A stretch of 64,000 nucleotides of DNA from assembly GCA_035906255.1 (NCBI GenBank), contig JAMIFM010000037.1, positions 124,001 to 188,000 of the forward strand. Direction: 5' to 3'. Of the stretch, positions 1 to 8,963 are shown piece after piece. Each line of letters starts with the position of its first letter. Position 1 is the stretch's first letter. The stretch comes from SB11 sp035906255. GTDB lineage: Bacteria; Bacteroidota; Bacteroidia; UBA8524. A model generated the notes under the pieces. The model had not been told where the DNA came from. It did not search any database and saw only the letters and a list, made by a program, of their open reading frames with translations. A program made the translations under genes and the position numbers.

Positions 1-481
1 CGTACATCATGCCTGCCAACTCCTCTTTGGTCATCATTCCGTCCAACAAGTCAGGACGACCCACATCACCCACAAATACGGTATCACCCGTAAAAATGCT
101 GTATGGATTACCTTCTTCATCATACAATAAATAGCAAGAAGATTCGGGAGTATGACCGGGTGTATGCAGTACTTCAAAAGTTAGCAATCCCACCTGTATT
201 TTTTCACCGTCTTTGGCTTCGTGTATCTCAAAGTTTGTTTTAGCAGTAGGGCCAAACACAATGGGAGCCCCTGTTTTCTTTGCCAAATCAATATGTCCCG
301 ATACGAAATCGGCGTGAAAGTGGGTTTCAAAAATGTACTTTATGATAGCACCGCGCTGGTTTGCCTTTTCAATATAGGCATCCACATCGCGCAGGGGGTC
401 AATAATTACCGCTTCTCCTTCTGATTCTACATAATAAGTAGCTTGTGCAAGGCAGTTGGTGTATAGTTGTTCAACAAACAT
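1..481 (-). CDS. MBL-fold hydrolase, persulfide dioxygenase-like (partial)
   Basis: The gene starts with ATG at 481 and runs off the left edge, leaving about 160 residues. It is a metallo-beta-lactamase fold protein of the ETHE1/CstB type. Visible metal-site motifs are THFHAD (53-58) followed by SGH, HTPGH (106-110), and TGDTVFVGDVGRPDL (131-145). The family oxidises glutathione or CoA persulfides to sulfite, often with rhodanese domains behind the MBL domain; any such domains would lie outside the window. A TSUP exporter gene, whose family often carries sulfite or sulfonates, lies about 760 bp upstream on the same strand, with tsaB between. Family membership is well supported by the motifs; the exact substrate is inferred. 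Confidence 0.85.
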   Translation of the reverse strand, partial: MFVEQLYTNCLAQATYYVESEGEAVIIDPLRDVDAYIEKANQRGAIIKYIFETHFHADFVSGHIDLAKKTGAPIVFGPTAKTNFEIHEAKDGEKIQVGLLTFEVLHTPGHTPESSCYLLYDEEGNPYSIFTGDTVFVGDVGRPDLLDGMMTKEELAGMMY

Positions 482-546
482 AACGGTTAAGATGAAATGG
501 TTAATTCAAAGGTAAGGGTTAAAAACGTGTTTTGGTAAGTAGGGCG

Positions 547-1233
547 TTATAGCTGTTTAGCTACCGTTCCCACAAATTCTTTCAGGTAAAAAGGCTCAAA
601 ATAGGCCACATCTTCAAAACGCTGCTGCGTATATGCTTCAAAGGCTAATGCACCGTTGTGTATTGCACTTGGGTATATATCTTCAACAAACACCGCGTTT
701 GGGTGTTGTATTGTGCCTTTGCATTTATCAGCCCCGTCACCAAAAAAAACTATTTGTTGTGCGGCAAGTTCAGTGCCAAAAGAAGTTTCGTCAATTATCA
801 GGGCTTCCGTTTCCTTTACTACATTGTATTGCGGGTTATACAGCGCACAATACACCTCCATTCGGCGGGCATCAATCATGGGGCACAATAGCGTGTTGGC
901 AGTGGTGTATTGTAACAATGCAGGATTGCAAGCCATTGTTTGCAGCGAGTTAAGTGCTATAAGCGGTTTGTTGAGGGCGTAACAAAGCCCTTTAGCTGCT
1001 GATACACCTATGCGCAAACCTGTATATGAACCGGGGCCTTTGCCCACTGCCACCGCATCAATTTGTGATAACGATAAGCCTGCTTCTTTTACCACTGAAT
1101 CAATAAACAAGGTAATGTTGGCACTGTGGCTGTTGCGACGGCTGTCTTCACGCAAGGCAATTACTTGTCCGTTGGTTTGTAGTGCAACGGAGCAAATGCC
1201 TGTGGAAGTTTCTATGCTAAGTATATGAGTCAA
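547..1233 (-). CDS. tsaB: tRNA threonylcarbamoyladenosine biosynthesis protein TsaB
   Basis: TsaB is the ASKHA-fold partner of TsaD in making t6A37 in ANN-decoding tRNAs. The 228-residue protein opens with THILSIETSTGICSVAL, the family's first strand and phosphate loop, and has GPGSYTGLRIG at 66-76, the most conserved TsaB block. Length is normal. The start is TTG at 1233; no ATG precedes the conserved N-terminus, so TTG is well supported. It begins 7 nt after the stop of the upstream TSUP gene, so the two are probably co-transcribed, although their functions are unrelated. Confidence 0.93.
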   Translation of the reverse strand: MTHILSIETSTGICSVALQTNGQVIALREDSRRNSHSANITLFIDSVVKEAGLSLSQIDAVAVGKGPGSYTGLRIGVSAAKGLCYALNKPLIALNSLQTMACNPALLQYTTANTLLCPMIDARRMEVYCALYNPQYNVVKETEALIIDETSFGTELAAQQIVFFGDGADKCKGTIQHPNAVFVEDIYPSAIHNGALAFEAYTQQRFEDVAYFEPFYLKEFVGTVAKQL

Positions 1234-1240
1234 ACGAAGG

Positions 1241-2065
1241 TTAAAAATAATTCTCTATCACCAATTTAATAATCACCAGCAAGGCAAACAGGGCAAAAAT
1301 GGTTTTTATAACAGGGGAAGGCGTTTTGTGTGAAAGATTTACTCCAAACCCAACCGTAATAAAGGTGCCTGCCGCCATTGGCAATGCTACCGAATATACA
1401 ATGTAGCCGATATGGGGCAACACAACATCGGCTGATGGTGTAGAGATGAAATATTTTATAGAAAGCATGGTGGCGATTAAAGGCACTACACCTGCCGATA
1501 CGGAGGTAGCTTTTTTAATATCCATCTTCAAAAAATCAGTAAAGCTGGGCACCATAATCATACCGCCGCCCAAGCCTGAAAAGGCCGTAAAGCCCCCTGT
1601 CAGTAGTCCTATCAAACCAAATTTGTGTGGTTTGGGTTCGGCTGCTTCTTTGGGCGATTCACGTTTGCGGGTATAAAGCATCCGTAAAATCATGGGGGTT
1701 AGCATTAATAAAAAAACAAGGTTAAAAGTTTCTTTACTATACCAAGTGCCTTGTTGTATAAGCCATGTGAAAAACCAAGCGGTTATAATGGCGGGTATGG
1801 CTGTATAGATGATATATTTAGGGTAAAAGTTTTTGATACGGTATTGTTTATAGCTGTTTAACACCCCTGTGAAAATGATAATGAACAACGAGTTAGCAAT
1901 AATAAACTGAGCCAAATCTTCGCGGGGAAAACCAAAACGGGTGAATACAAAATCGAGAATGGGGATGAAAATAATGCCGCCGCCTACCCCCAGCAAGCCC
2001 GACATGAAACCTCCGGCTGCACCTGCGGCCAGTAATAGTAGTATATCAAGAATATCGTATTGCAA
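1241..2065 (-). CDS. TSUP (TauE/SafE) family anion exporter
   Basis: This is an inner-membrane protein of about 274 residues with many hydrophobic helices in two similar halves. The first half has GLLGVGGGIIFIPIL and the second GLGGGMIMVP, the glycine-rich repeat typical of TSUP permeases. Members move sulfite, sulfoacetate or other organosulfur anions, or act with unknown substrates. The frame is open to a TTG at 2089, but that TTG lies inside a TATTTTTG promoter box, so the next TTG at 2065 is the better start. It lies just upstream of tsaB and close to a persulfide-oxidising hydrolase, which would fit export of sulfite; that link is inference. Confidence 0.85.
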   Translation of the reverse strand: MQYDILDILLLLAAGAAGGFMSGLLGVGGGIIFIPILDFVFTRFGFPREDLAQFIIANSLFIIIFTGVLNSYKQYRIKNFYPKYIIYTAIPAIITAWFFTWLIQQGTWYSKETFNLVFLLMLTPMILRMLYTRKRESPKEAAEPKPHKFGLIGLLTGGFTAFSGLGGGMIMVPSFTDFLKMDIKKATSVSAGVVPLIATMLSIKYFISTPSADVVLPHIGYIVYSVALPMAAGTFITVGFGVNLSHKTPSPVIKTIFALFALLVIIKLVIENYF

Positions 2066-2086
2066 AACGGGTGTATATGTGTGCGG

Positions 2087-2094
2087 CAAAAATA
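2087..2094 (-). promoter_or_regulatory. -7 box TATTTTTG before the TSUP gene
   Basis: This matches the Bacteroidota -7 consensus TAnnTTTG. It contains the upstream TTG at 2089, which argues that the TSUP reading starts at 2065 instead. Confidence 0.55.
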
Positions 2095-2182
2095 CTCTTT
2101 TGGCTCGGTACTATATAGGTTGTGATGCGGTAACTTATTGTATTATGCCTTATTAGTGTGGTACTTTTTACAGCTGCAATAA

Positions 2183-2215
2183 AAAAGCCGCTGTAAAATC
2201 TATACAGCGGCTTTT
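2183..2215 (-). terminator. Terminator of the trigger factor gene
   Basis: A perfect 13-bp stem (2183-2195 with 2203-2215) has a 7-nt loop. On the minus strand it is followed by a T run, 21 nt after the tig stop codon. An A/T-flanked stem could work in both directions. Confidence 0.85.
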
Positions 2216-2236
2216 ATTATATAGTATCAAACACTA

Positions 2237-3676
2237 TTAATGTTCGTGGTCGTGGTCATGTCCCTCATGGTCATGGTCGTGACCTTCGTGGCTGTGGCCA
2301 TTGTGGTGGGCGTGGTTGTGCTCGTTGATAATTTTATAAAACTCATCAGTACCCACTTCTTTTTCTTCAATGGTAACCATACCTTTCACAGTACCTATTA
2401 CGGCGCGGTTAATAGCAATTTCAGCCATACGGTTGCGGTAATCGTCTTTCTTCAATTGCTCATCGCTAAACGCCTTCACCGTACTTGGGTCGGGGTTATA
2501 CATACCGTATTGGTTAAACAGGTTAAAGGTATATCCCAACGATGCTTTTTCAATCTCTTCAGGAGTCGCCTCAAGGTTGTGCAACCTTTCAAACTTATCA
2601 CGCACTAATGAATAACGTAAACCTGATTTTTCAGCAGTGTATTTACTCTCAATAGTATCAGGGGTATAAGTTTTGCTTTGGGTATCCATCAACCAACGCT
2701 TCAAGAAAGTATCAGGCAAGTCAAACGTGTGTTTGTCAGTAATCAAATGGCTGATTTCATGCTCAAGGTGGTGGTTGGCTTCGTTTTCAAAATAAAAGCC
2801 CAATTCGGCTTCTACCTTTTGCCTAAAGTCTTCAACGGTAGTAACTACACCTGCACCAAACATTTTGTCAAACAACTCTTGGTTAACCTCAGCATCAATG
2901 TAACGCTTAATTTCAACCACTTTCATATCAAAAGTAGGGTTCAAATCATTCACGCCTTCTTTAGGTATTCCAAGCGCGTTGCCAATCACAGTTTCATTGC
3001 CGTTAAACAAGTCAAAAATATTCACTTTCAACTCAGTGTCTTTTGCAATCCCTACCAATTGTTTTTTCAAGTCTTCGTTGGTTACCAACTCAGCAGTTAA
3101 TGATACACGACGATTAGCAATACCACCTTCAAGCGGTTGGCCGGCTTCGTCAAGTTCAGTCACATCAGCATATATCACGTCTTTCTCTTCAGCCACTTCC
3201 ACGTCGCTAATTTCAGCATAACGTTTTTGTATGTTGGCAATCTCCTCATTAATCATTTTCTCATCCACCTTTATTTTATAAAGGGTTAAAACGTCTTGAG
3301 TACTAATGTTAATTTCAAAATCAGGCATCAAACCCAAATCAAAAGCAAACACAAAATCTTCATCAGCATCAAAGTTTATTTTGCTTTCTTCGGTATCGCT
3401 CATCAAAGGCTGACCCAATATTTCAATATTATTATCACGCAGGTAATCAAACAGGTATTGCGATGCAAGGCGGTTTACCTCATCAACCTTCACACTGCGG
3501 CCGTAGTTTTTCTGTACAATCCCCATAGGGGCTTTTCCGGGGCGGAAACCCGGCATTGATACTTTGCGTTGAAGCTCTTTCAGTTCTTTTTCAATAGCCG
3601 GCCTGTAATCTTCAGGCGTAAGGGTTATAGAAAGTTTCGCGTTTAAATCGTCGGTTTTGGCAAATTTTGCGTCCAC
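2237..3676 (-). CDS. tig: Trigger factor with histidine-rich C-terminal tail
   Basis: Trigger factor is the ribosome-bound chaperone that meets nascent chains at the exit tunnel. The 479-residue protein has the ribosome-docking signature GFRPGKAP at 43-50, a diverged FKBP-like middle (about 150-255) and a helical C-terminal chaperone domain. GTG at 3676 is the start. The unusual part is the end: the last 27 residues hold 13 histidines in HSHEGHDHDHEG-type repeats, resembling metal-binding tails of nickel or zinc chaperones. The tail is in frame with ordinary codons and runs to the stop, so it does not look like an error. A metal-handling role is inference. It has its own promoter and terminator. 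Confidence 0.95.
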   Translation of the reverse strand: MDAKFAKTDDLNAKLSITLTPEDYRPAIEKELKELQRKVSMPGFRPGKAPMGIVQKNYGRSVKVDEVNRLASQYLFDYLRDNNIEILGQPLMSDTEESKINFDADEDFVFAFDLGLMPDFEINISTQDVLTLYKIKVDEKMINEEIANIQKRYAEISDVEVAEEKDVIYADVTELDEAGQPLEGGIANRRVSLTAELVTNEDLKKQLVGIAKDTELKVNIFDLFNGNETVIGNALGIPKEGVNDLNPTFDMKVVEIKRYIDAEVNQELFDKMFGAGVVTTVEDFRQKVEAELGFYFENEANHHLEHEISHLITDKHTFDLPDTFLKRWLMDTQSKTYTPDTIESKYTAEKSGLRYSLVRDKFERLHNLEATPEEIEKASLGYTFNLFNQYGMYNPDPSTVKAFSDEQLKKDDYRNRMAEIAINRAVIGTVKGMVTIEEKEVGTDEFYKIINEHNHAHHNGHSHEGHDHDHEGHDHDHEH

Positions 3677-3734
3677 TTTGGTATGTTATTAATTGTAATA
3701 TGTAGTAATAGGAAAAGCCCTCAAAAAAGGCTGG

Positions 3735-3742
3735 CAAAAATA
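3735..3742 (-). promoter_or_regulatory. -7 box TATTTTTG of tig
   Basis: Matches TAnnTTTG, 58 nt upstream of the GTG start. No clear TTG -33 box was found. Confidence 0.5.
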
Positions 3743-3837
3743 GGTATATTATATTAAAAATGCAGAATGTATAGCTAAAACCTTGCCAATCCGCCGTTTA
3801 TATGAGGCAGAGGTACGGGTTGTGCCAATACGGCAGG

Positions 3838-4800
3838 TTACTTTTTGTCCGCTTTTTTATCCTTGCGGCCAAAGATTGAGAAATGCACGTAGCGTTTGGG
3901 GTGCTCCTTCATATCCTTTAACAAAGCATCTAAAGACGATGCTGACTGCTCAAGGTTGTTATATAGCTTCTTGTCGTTTACCAGCAAGCCTATACTGCCT
4001 TCCCCTTTGTTTATTTTATCAGTAATAAGCGCCACTTCTTTCAGCGTAGCCTCAGCATTGGCAACTACTTGTTTAATGTTTGATGCGGCCAATGTATCAC
4101 TCACGCGGCGCAAATTGGCTATTACCGCATTAATATTCTCGTTGTTGTTTTTAAGATTGTTGCTTATAGACAGCACATTGCCGAAAATAGCATCCAGTTT
4201 CTGGCTTTGCTCAGCCACCAACTTATCCAGATTATCAGAAGTAGATTTAAAGTTATGGGTAATGTGGTCAAGATTAGCAATAGTACCGCGAAGGTGTGCT
4301 CCGCTTTCGCCCCCTACTACAGAATCCAGTGAAACTAATATGCTTTCTATTTTCTCTTTCAGCGGTTTAGCAATATCAGACAGTGAGCTGGTAAGCGAAG
4401 GTTCGGTTTCGCTTATAAGAGTACTGCCGCTTTCAAGCAACTTAGGTTTGCCCGATAATACAAGCTCTATGGCCTTTGAGCCGAACAAATCGGCACTGAT
4501 AATGCGTGCAATAGAACTGTCGCCCACTTCAATATCACTAAACACCTCAATAGCCACCTTCACCCTCATATTATCCTCGGGCATCAAGCCTACTTTGGTT
4601 ACTTGTCCCACTTTGTAACCGTTCACAGTTACGGCAGTAGAGCCGGTTAACCCCTCTACTCTGTCGTAGATGGCATAATACACTTTTGTGCTTGTGAAAA
4701 GGTCTTTACCTTTTAGAAAATTATAGCCCAATACCAGCAGGGTAATTGCTATGGCGGCAAGGGCACCTACTTTCGTTTCGTTAGATACTTTAAAACTCAC
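3838..4800 (-). CDS. MlaD/MCE-family phospholipid transport protein
   Basis: This substrate-binding protein of an Mla-type ABC system shuttles phospholipids between membranes. The 320-residue form has one N-terminal membrane anchor (about 12-30), an MCE domain (GLTGSTAVTVNGYKVGQV and nearby, about 45-115) and a long helical C-terminal region with regularly spaced hydrophobics, as in MlaD proteins that form hexameric tubes. The frame stays open to TTG 4809, but that TTG is part of a TAAATTTG promoter box, so GTG at 4800 (reading SFKVSNETKVG) is the likely start. No MlaE/MlaF partners are in the window. Confidence 0.88.
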   Translation of the reverse strand: MSFKVSNETKVGALAAIAITLLVLGYNFLKGKDLFTSTKVYYAIYDRVEGLTGSTAVTVNGYKVGQVTKVGLMPEDNMRVKVAIEVFSDIEVGDSSIARIISADLFGSKAIELVLSGKPKLLESGSTLISETEPSLTSSLSDIAKPLKEKIESILVSLDSVVGGESGAHLRGTIANLDHITHNFKSTSDNLDKLVAEQSQKLDAIFGNVLSISNNLKNNNENINAVIANLRRVSDTLAASNIKQVVANAEATLKEVALITDKINKGEGSIGLLVNDKKLYNNLEQSASSLDALLKDMKEHPKRYVHFSIFGRKDKKADKK

Positions 4801-4806
4801 TTCGGG

Positions 4807-4814
4807 CAAATTTA
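4807..4814 (-). promoter_or_regulatory. -7 box TAAATTTG of the MlaD gene
   Basis: Consensus -7 box ending 6 nt before the GTG start at 4800. Transcription would begin at or within a few bases of the start codon. Confidence 0.6.
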
Positions 4815-4955
4815 GTTAAATAGTTGCAATAGCCACTTATTTTACCACAAACCGTCAGTTTTTGGGGATAAACCGCAATTGCGAAAAATGCAATTATATA
4901 AACAGTTGTTTTTTAGAGATAAACGCGCGTGATAGCTATTTAAACGGAGCCAATA

Positions 4956-4990
4956 AAAAAAGGGAATACCCGTAGAGTATTCCCTTTTTT
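4956..4990 (-). terminator. Terminator of the small secreted-protein gene
   Basis: A 14-bp perfect stem (4956-4969 with 4977-4990), 7-nt loop, A and T tracts at the ends. It lies 44 nt past the stop at 5034 and could act on both strands. Confidence 0.85.
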
Positions 4991-5033
4991 GAGAATGTGT
5001 ATATATCTTTTAAGGTATAGCTACCTAAATTAC

Positions 5034-5225
5034 TTACTTGCTTTTGCGGGCATCAATGGCTTTCTTAACACCAATTGTAGCACCTGCGGCTAACAAAAGT
5101 GTAATACCACCATCAAGAGGAACCGGATTAAATACTGGTCCGGGACCTGGCTGAGCCATTACGCTACCAAGGCCAGCTATCAAAAACATGAACCCCACAG
5201 ATGCAATTATTTTAAACATTTTCAT
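5034..5225 (-). CDS. Small secreted protein with PxDGG-type C-terminal sorting signal
   Basis: This 63-residue protein has a signal peptide ending near VMAQ (about residue 25), a proline/glycine-rich linker PGPGPVFNPVPLDGG, a hydrophobic segment ITLLLAAGATIGV, and a basic tail KKAIDARKSK. This is the layout of short Bacteroidota proteins with a PID-CTERM-like sorting domain (proline, hydrophobic residue, aspartate before a membrane segment and positive tail), thought to be exosortase-type substrates. A longer in-frame reading back to 5390 exists but would cross the promoter, so ATG 5225 is chosen; ATG 5219 is also possible. Function is unknown. It diverges from the SDR gene. Confidence 0.75.
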   Translation of the reverse strand: MKMFKIIASVGFMFLIAGLGSVMAQPGPGPVFNPVPLDGGITLLLAAGATIGVKKAIDARKSK

Positions 5226-5229
5226 AGAG

Positions 5230-5237
5230 CAAAGATA
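5230..5237 (-). promoter_or_regulatory. -7 box TATCTTTG of the small secreted-protein gene
   Basis: Consensus -7 box ending 4 nt before ATG 5225 and 10 nt before ATG 5219, implying a very short or absent leader. Confidence 0.6.
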
Positions 5238-5322
5238 TAACTTATTTTTTATATGATAATTTTTTTGTTTGTCAAAGAATTTTATTCTTTTGTTGCAACA
5301 AAGATACAATCCCATCACAATA

Positions 5323-6348
5323 ATGCAATCGGACAGGGCTAAAGTTTTACTAACAGGAGCCACAGGCTTTTTAGGGTCGCATTTAGCCATCAGTTTACTT
5401 CAACAAGGATACCATGTAATTGCTTTAAAGAGAGCAGGTTCAAGCCTTTTAGAGTTTGATACTATTTGTGCGATGAGGGGGGTAAATACCGACCTGATTA
5501 CACATTTGCAATGGAAAGAGTGCGATATATTAGACACTTTTGCTGTAACCGACGCTATGCAAGGGATTGACTATGTTTTTCATACGGCTGCAATCGTTTC
5601 TTTTTGGGCTAAACGGCGAGATGAGATGATGCAAACCAATGTGCAGGGTACTGCTAATGTGGTGAATTGTGCGTTAGAGGCTGGGGTGAAAAAACTTTGT
5701 TATGCAAGCAGTATTGCTGCTTTGGGCAGGGAGAAAGACGGCGATGTGGTGGATGAAAACACACCCTGGCGCGACAGTAAATACAACACCTCGTATGCAG
5801 TGAGCAAATACCTTGCGGAGATGGAGGTTTGGAGAGGGGTTGAGGAAGGATTGGATGCTGCAATTGTGAACCCCGGTATTATAATAGGTGAGGGGTTGTG
5901 GGATAAAGGATCGTGCAGGCTGATAGATACCGCATATAAAGGCATGGCATTTTATACCAAAGGCCAAAACGGGTATGTGGATGTATTGGATGTTTGCAGG
6001 GCGATGATACAATTAATGGAAAGCACGTTGAAGAACCGACGTTTTGTAATGGTATCAGACAATTTAACGTTTAAAGACTTTTTTACCCGTGTTGCAGAGG
6101 GCTTTGGCAAAAAAGGCCCAACCATAGCAGCCGGAAATATACTTACCCAGTTGGCAAGAATATACTATGGTGTAAAAGCCCTTGCAGGAAAAGAGCCATT
6201 GGTTACCAAAGAAACGGCAAGAAACAGCCAGAAAAGTTTTACCTATATTAATAATAGCATAAAAAGCGAATTGGGATTTGCTTTTACTCCATTTAACGAG
6301 TCCGTTCAGCGTATTTGCAGATCATATTTAGCCACAAAGAAGAATTAG
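5323..6348 (+). CDS. NAD(P)-dependent extended SDR (epimerase/dehydratase family)
   Basis: A Rossmann-fold oxidoreductase of 341 residues. The N-terminus has the dinucleotide-binding TGATGFLGSHLA, then SSIAALG (catalytic Ser region) and the YxxxK pair in TSYAVSKYLAEME. It most resembles dihydroflavonol-reductase-like and 3-beta-HSD-like members, whose substrates vary; I cannot name one. ATG 5323 is preferred over an in-frame ATG at 5269, because family members begin a few residues before the glycine motif. It is monocistronic, divergent from the small secreted-protein gene, and followed by a 190-bp gap before the LruC array. Confidence 0.85.
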   Translation: MQSDRAKVLLTGATGFLGSHLAISLLQQGYHVIALKRAGSSLLEFDTICAMRGVNTDLITHLQWKECDILDTFAVTDAMQGIDYVFHTAAIVSFWAKRRDEMMQTNVQGTANVVNCALEAGVKKLCYASSIAALGREKDGDVVDENTPWRDSKYNTSYAVSKYLAEMEVWRGVEEGLDAAIVNPGIIIGEGLWDKGSCRLIDTAYKGMAFYTKGQNGYVDVLDVCRAMIQLMESTLKNRRFVMVSDNLTFKDFFTRVAEGFGKKGPTIAAGNILTQLARIYYGVKALAGKEPLVTKETARNSQKSFTYINNSIKSELGFAFTPFNESVQRICRSYLATKKN

Positions 6349-6498
6349 TGAGCAAGGTAATGCTTTGTATTTCTTTTGGTTGAATAGTAATATGGTAACT
6401 TTGTTTTAGAATATTACTGGTTATCATCACAAACCACCGCTTAAATAATTTTACCACCATTTATTGAAAAATGCAGTCAATGTACTGAAAGTCAAATC

Positions 6499-6506
6499 TA
6501 TCTTTG
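6499..6506 (+). promoter_or_regulatory. -7 box TATCTTTG of LruC gene 1
   Basis: Consensus -7 box 32 nt before the ATG. Its surroundings do not resemble the promoters of copies 2 and 3, which are homologous to each other. Confidence 0.55.
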
Positions 6507-6538
6507 AAATAACAAACAACTACTAAATAAACAGAATT

Positions 6539-8758
6539 ATGAAAGCGAAAATACTATTGGGAGTATTGTCGGCTCTTTTGTTATCAGGCCTTGCAAGCTG
6601 CAAACGAGACAATCCGGCAAACACAAACAACCCTCCCGGTCCCGGTAGCGAAGTAAGCATTGAGGCTAAAGACCTTGTAGTACCGGCCAACTTCAACTTT
6701 GAAACTGAAAAAGAACTTACAATAAGGGTGGCCGTTACTAATCCCAGTTTCCCCGGCGAGCGTTTTGTAATTAAAATATACTCAGAAGTACCCTCAACAG
6801 GTGCGGTGATAGCTACCGGTATTACCGATGCAGCCACTTATGAATACAGCACTAAAATACGTGTGGCTGCTTATGAGGAGTATATCTATATCCAAAAAAT
6901 AAATGCCGACGGTAATAGCCGTTATGAGAAAGTGAAAGCCAATAAGTTTGTGGCGGCAACGTTTACAGGTGACCCTAACGACGGTAAATACACTTTTCAA
7001 AAATCGGGCAGCGGTATGAGTTGTTCAAGCGGGTGTTCATCAACCTCAAATAACCTTAGCGGCAGTTCAACAATCAATAATAATCATACTCGTTGTTTCA
7101 CAGGTACCCTATCAAACGCCAATATTACTGTGAAAAGCGGAGGTGTTGCCAAAATATGCGGTAGTGGAACCATTGCCAGTTTAACAGTGCAAGGCACAGG
7201 AAAAGTGTATTTCTTAGAGGGAAGTAAAATTACCATCGCAAGTTTTAGTGGTACCAGCAGCGATAATTTAATAAAATGCTGGGGCGATAGCCTTGTTTTC
7301 TCAAACTCAATCAGCCTTTCGGGTGATTTGTATAACTATAGTCCGCTATATATCAACGGAAACTTTACCTCAGGAAGCAGTAGTTTAGTAAAAAATTACG
7401 ACGTGTTTAATGTATCGGGTAATGCAACAGTGAGTAAAGATTTCTATAACTACCATTTTGTTAAAGTGGGCGGTGGATTAGATTTAAGCTCGAGTGCTGA
7501 TGTAGAAAACTGCTGTTATATTAATGTAACAGGTAATTTAACTGCTAACGGGGAGCTTTGGAGCAGTGGATATATTAAAGTGGGCGGTACATTTACACAG
7601 GCCAGCAGCACTGAAACTGAGCTTAGCGACGGAGCAGTGTTGAGCACTAAAAACCTTACCTTGAACGGTGATATTGACGGTAGCGGCAGCAACCGTAGTA
7701 AAATAAAAGTTACCCATACTACTACTATTAATAGTAATGGTGATGTGGATGGAAAAATTGATTTGTGCGACAGTAACGGTATTGAAACCAATACCGGTGG
7801 TATAAACTCGCCCGCAGCGGCAAGCTGTAGCGGATATATATGTGCAAGCACTTGTTTCCCCGACGGTTTTGGACAACCTGCCATACAAGATGCTGATAGC
7901 GACGGTGTAGCCGATGCTCAAGACGAGTATCCTAATGATGCTGCCCGTGCCTTCAACAGCTACTACCCATCAGCCACCACAACAGCAACCATAGCGTTTG
8001 AAGATTTGTGGCCTGCAACGGGTGATTATGATTACAACGACTTAATACTTGCCTATAATATTCAAAAAGTGTTGAACGCCAGCAACAAAGTGGTTGATTA
8101 CAAGATAAAAATGAAAGTACGCGCAATTGGAGCATCTTATGATAACGGCTTCGGCTTCCAATTAGACGAATTAGTACCTTCAGACGTAGCCGGCGTAACC
8201 GGTCAGGTATTGGTACGCAGCTACATCACCCGCAACGCCAACAATACAGAAGCAGGCCAAAGTAAAGCAGTAATTATTTGCTACGATTCGCCTGAACCTT
8301 CATTACAACGTCCTTCCGGTTCAATGTTTAATACCATACAGGCCAACCCCACAGGAACTTCGGATACTATCCGTGTAAATGTAACCTTTGCCAGCCCGAT
8401 AGTGGACAGCAAATTGGAGATTGGTGATTTCAACCCCTTCATCATGACCAACAAACGTCGTGGCTACGAAGTACACTTAGGCAATATGCGTCCCACAGAC
8501 CTTGCTACCACCAGCCTGTTTGGTACTGTGCAAGACCGCACCAACGTAAGTGGAAACGTATTCTACAAAACAGCCAACGGAATGCCTTGGGCCATTTCAC
8601 TGCCTGTAGATTTTACATATCCGGTTGAGCGTACTTCGGTTACAACCGCTTACAATTATTTTGATGATTGGGCAATATCAGGCGGAACTTCACATACCGG
8701 ATGGTATATTGATAATCCCGGCAACCGTAATAGCAGTAGCTTATACACACCTAATTAA
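6539..8758 (+). CDS. LruC-domain lipoprotein, copy 1
   Basis: A 739-residue surface lipoprotein candidate. The signal peptide ends in LASC with Cys21 as the lipidated residue, followed by KRDNP. Residues about 38-145 form a conserved domain shared by all three copies. About 160-430 is a Gly/Asn/Ser-rich region of short alternating strands, likely a beta-helix. DADSDGVADAQDEYPND (a calcium-loop-like acidic motif) leads into the LruC domain with FEDLWPATGDYDYNDL; the rest matches the DUF4842-type C-terminus. No T9SS tail is seen. Copy 1 is the most diverged in the middle and in the first part of the LruC region, and has extra cysteines. The role is unknown; adhesion or a structural surface function is inference. 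Confidence 0.85.
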   Translation: MKAKILLGVLSALLLSGLASCKRDNPANTNNPPGPGSEVSIEAKDLVVPANFNFETEKELTIRVAVTNPSFPGERFVIKIYSEVPSTGAVIATGITDAATYEYSTKIRVAAYEEYIYIQKINADGNSRYEKVKANKFVAATFTGDPNDGKYTFQKSGSGMSCSSGCSSTSNNLSGSSTINNNHTRCFTGTLSNANITVKSGGVAKICGSGTIASLTVQGTGKVYFLEGSKITIASFSGTSSDNLIKCWGDSLVFSNSISLSGDLYNYSPLYINGNFTSGSSSLVKNYDVFNVSGNATVSKDFYNYHFVKVGGGLDLSSSADVENCCYINVTGNLTANGELWSSGYIKVGGTFTQASSTETELSDGAVLSTKNLTLNGDIDGSGSNRSKIKVTHTTTINSNGDVDGKIDLCDSNGIETNTGGINSPAAASCSGYICASTCFPDGFGQPAIQDADSDGVADAQDEYPNDAARAFNSYYPSATTTATIAFEDLWPATGDYDYNDLILAYNIQKVLNASNKVVDYKIKMKVRAIGASYDNGFGFQLDELVPSDVAGVTGQVLVRSYITRNANNTEAGQSKAVIICYDSPEPSLQRPSGSMFNTIQANPTGTSDTIRVNVTFASPIVDSKLEIGDFNPFIMTNKRRGYEVHLGNMRPTDLATTSLFGTVQDRTNVSGNVFYKTANGMPWAISLPVDFTYPVERTSVTTAYNYFDDWAISGGTSHTGWYIDNPGNRNSSSLYTPN

Positions 8759-8787
8759 GTAATCATTAGTGTTTAATTTTTCATAAC

Positions 8788-8809
8788 AAAGCCCCCATTT
8801 GGGGGCTTT
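8788..8809 (+). terminator. Terminator after LruC gene 1
   Basis: Stem AAAGCCCCC/GGGGGCTTT with a 4-nt loop, then TGTTTTTT. The same hairpin recurs after copy 2. Confidence 0.85.
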
Positions 8810-8963
8810 TGTTTTTTATATAGTTTGGCAAAACCCATGCACGGTTGTGTATTTAAAACACAGGAACCGGCATTTAAATAAACCGCACATACATATTTTA
8901 GGCTTATAGTAAAAGAAACCGCCGCTCAAATAAAAATCCCCCCGTTGGTTTAAAAGCATAGTG

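Noticed and set aside
221..424. Plus-strand frame over the MBL gene
   Set aside because: It is a shadow of the minus-strand hydrolase, whose zinc motifs are clear.
5226..5390. Longer reading of the small secreted protein
   Set aside because: It crosses the promoter and the start of the divergent SDR gene; the inner Met gives a clean signal peptide.
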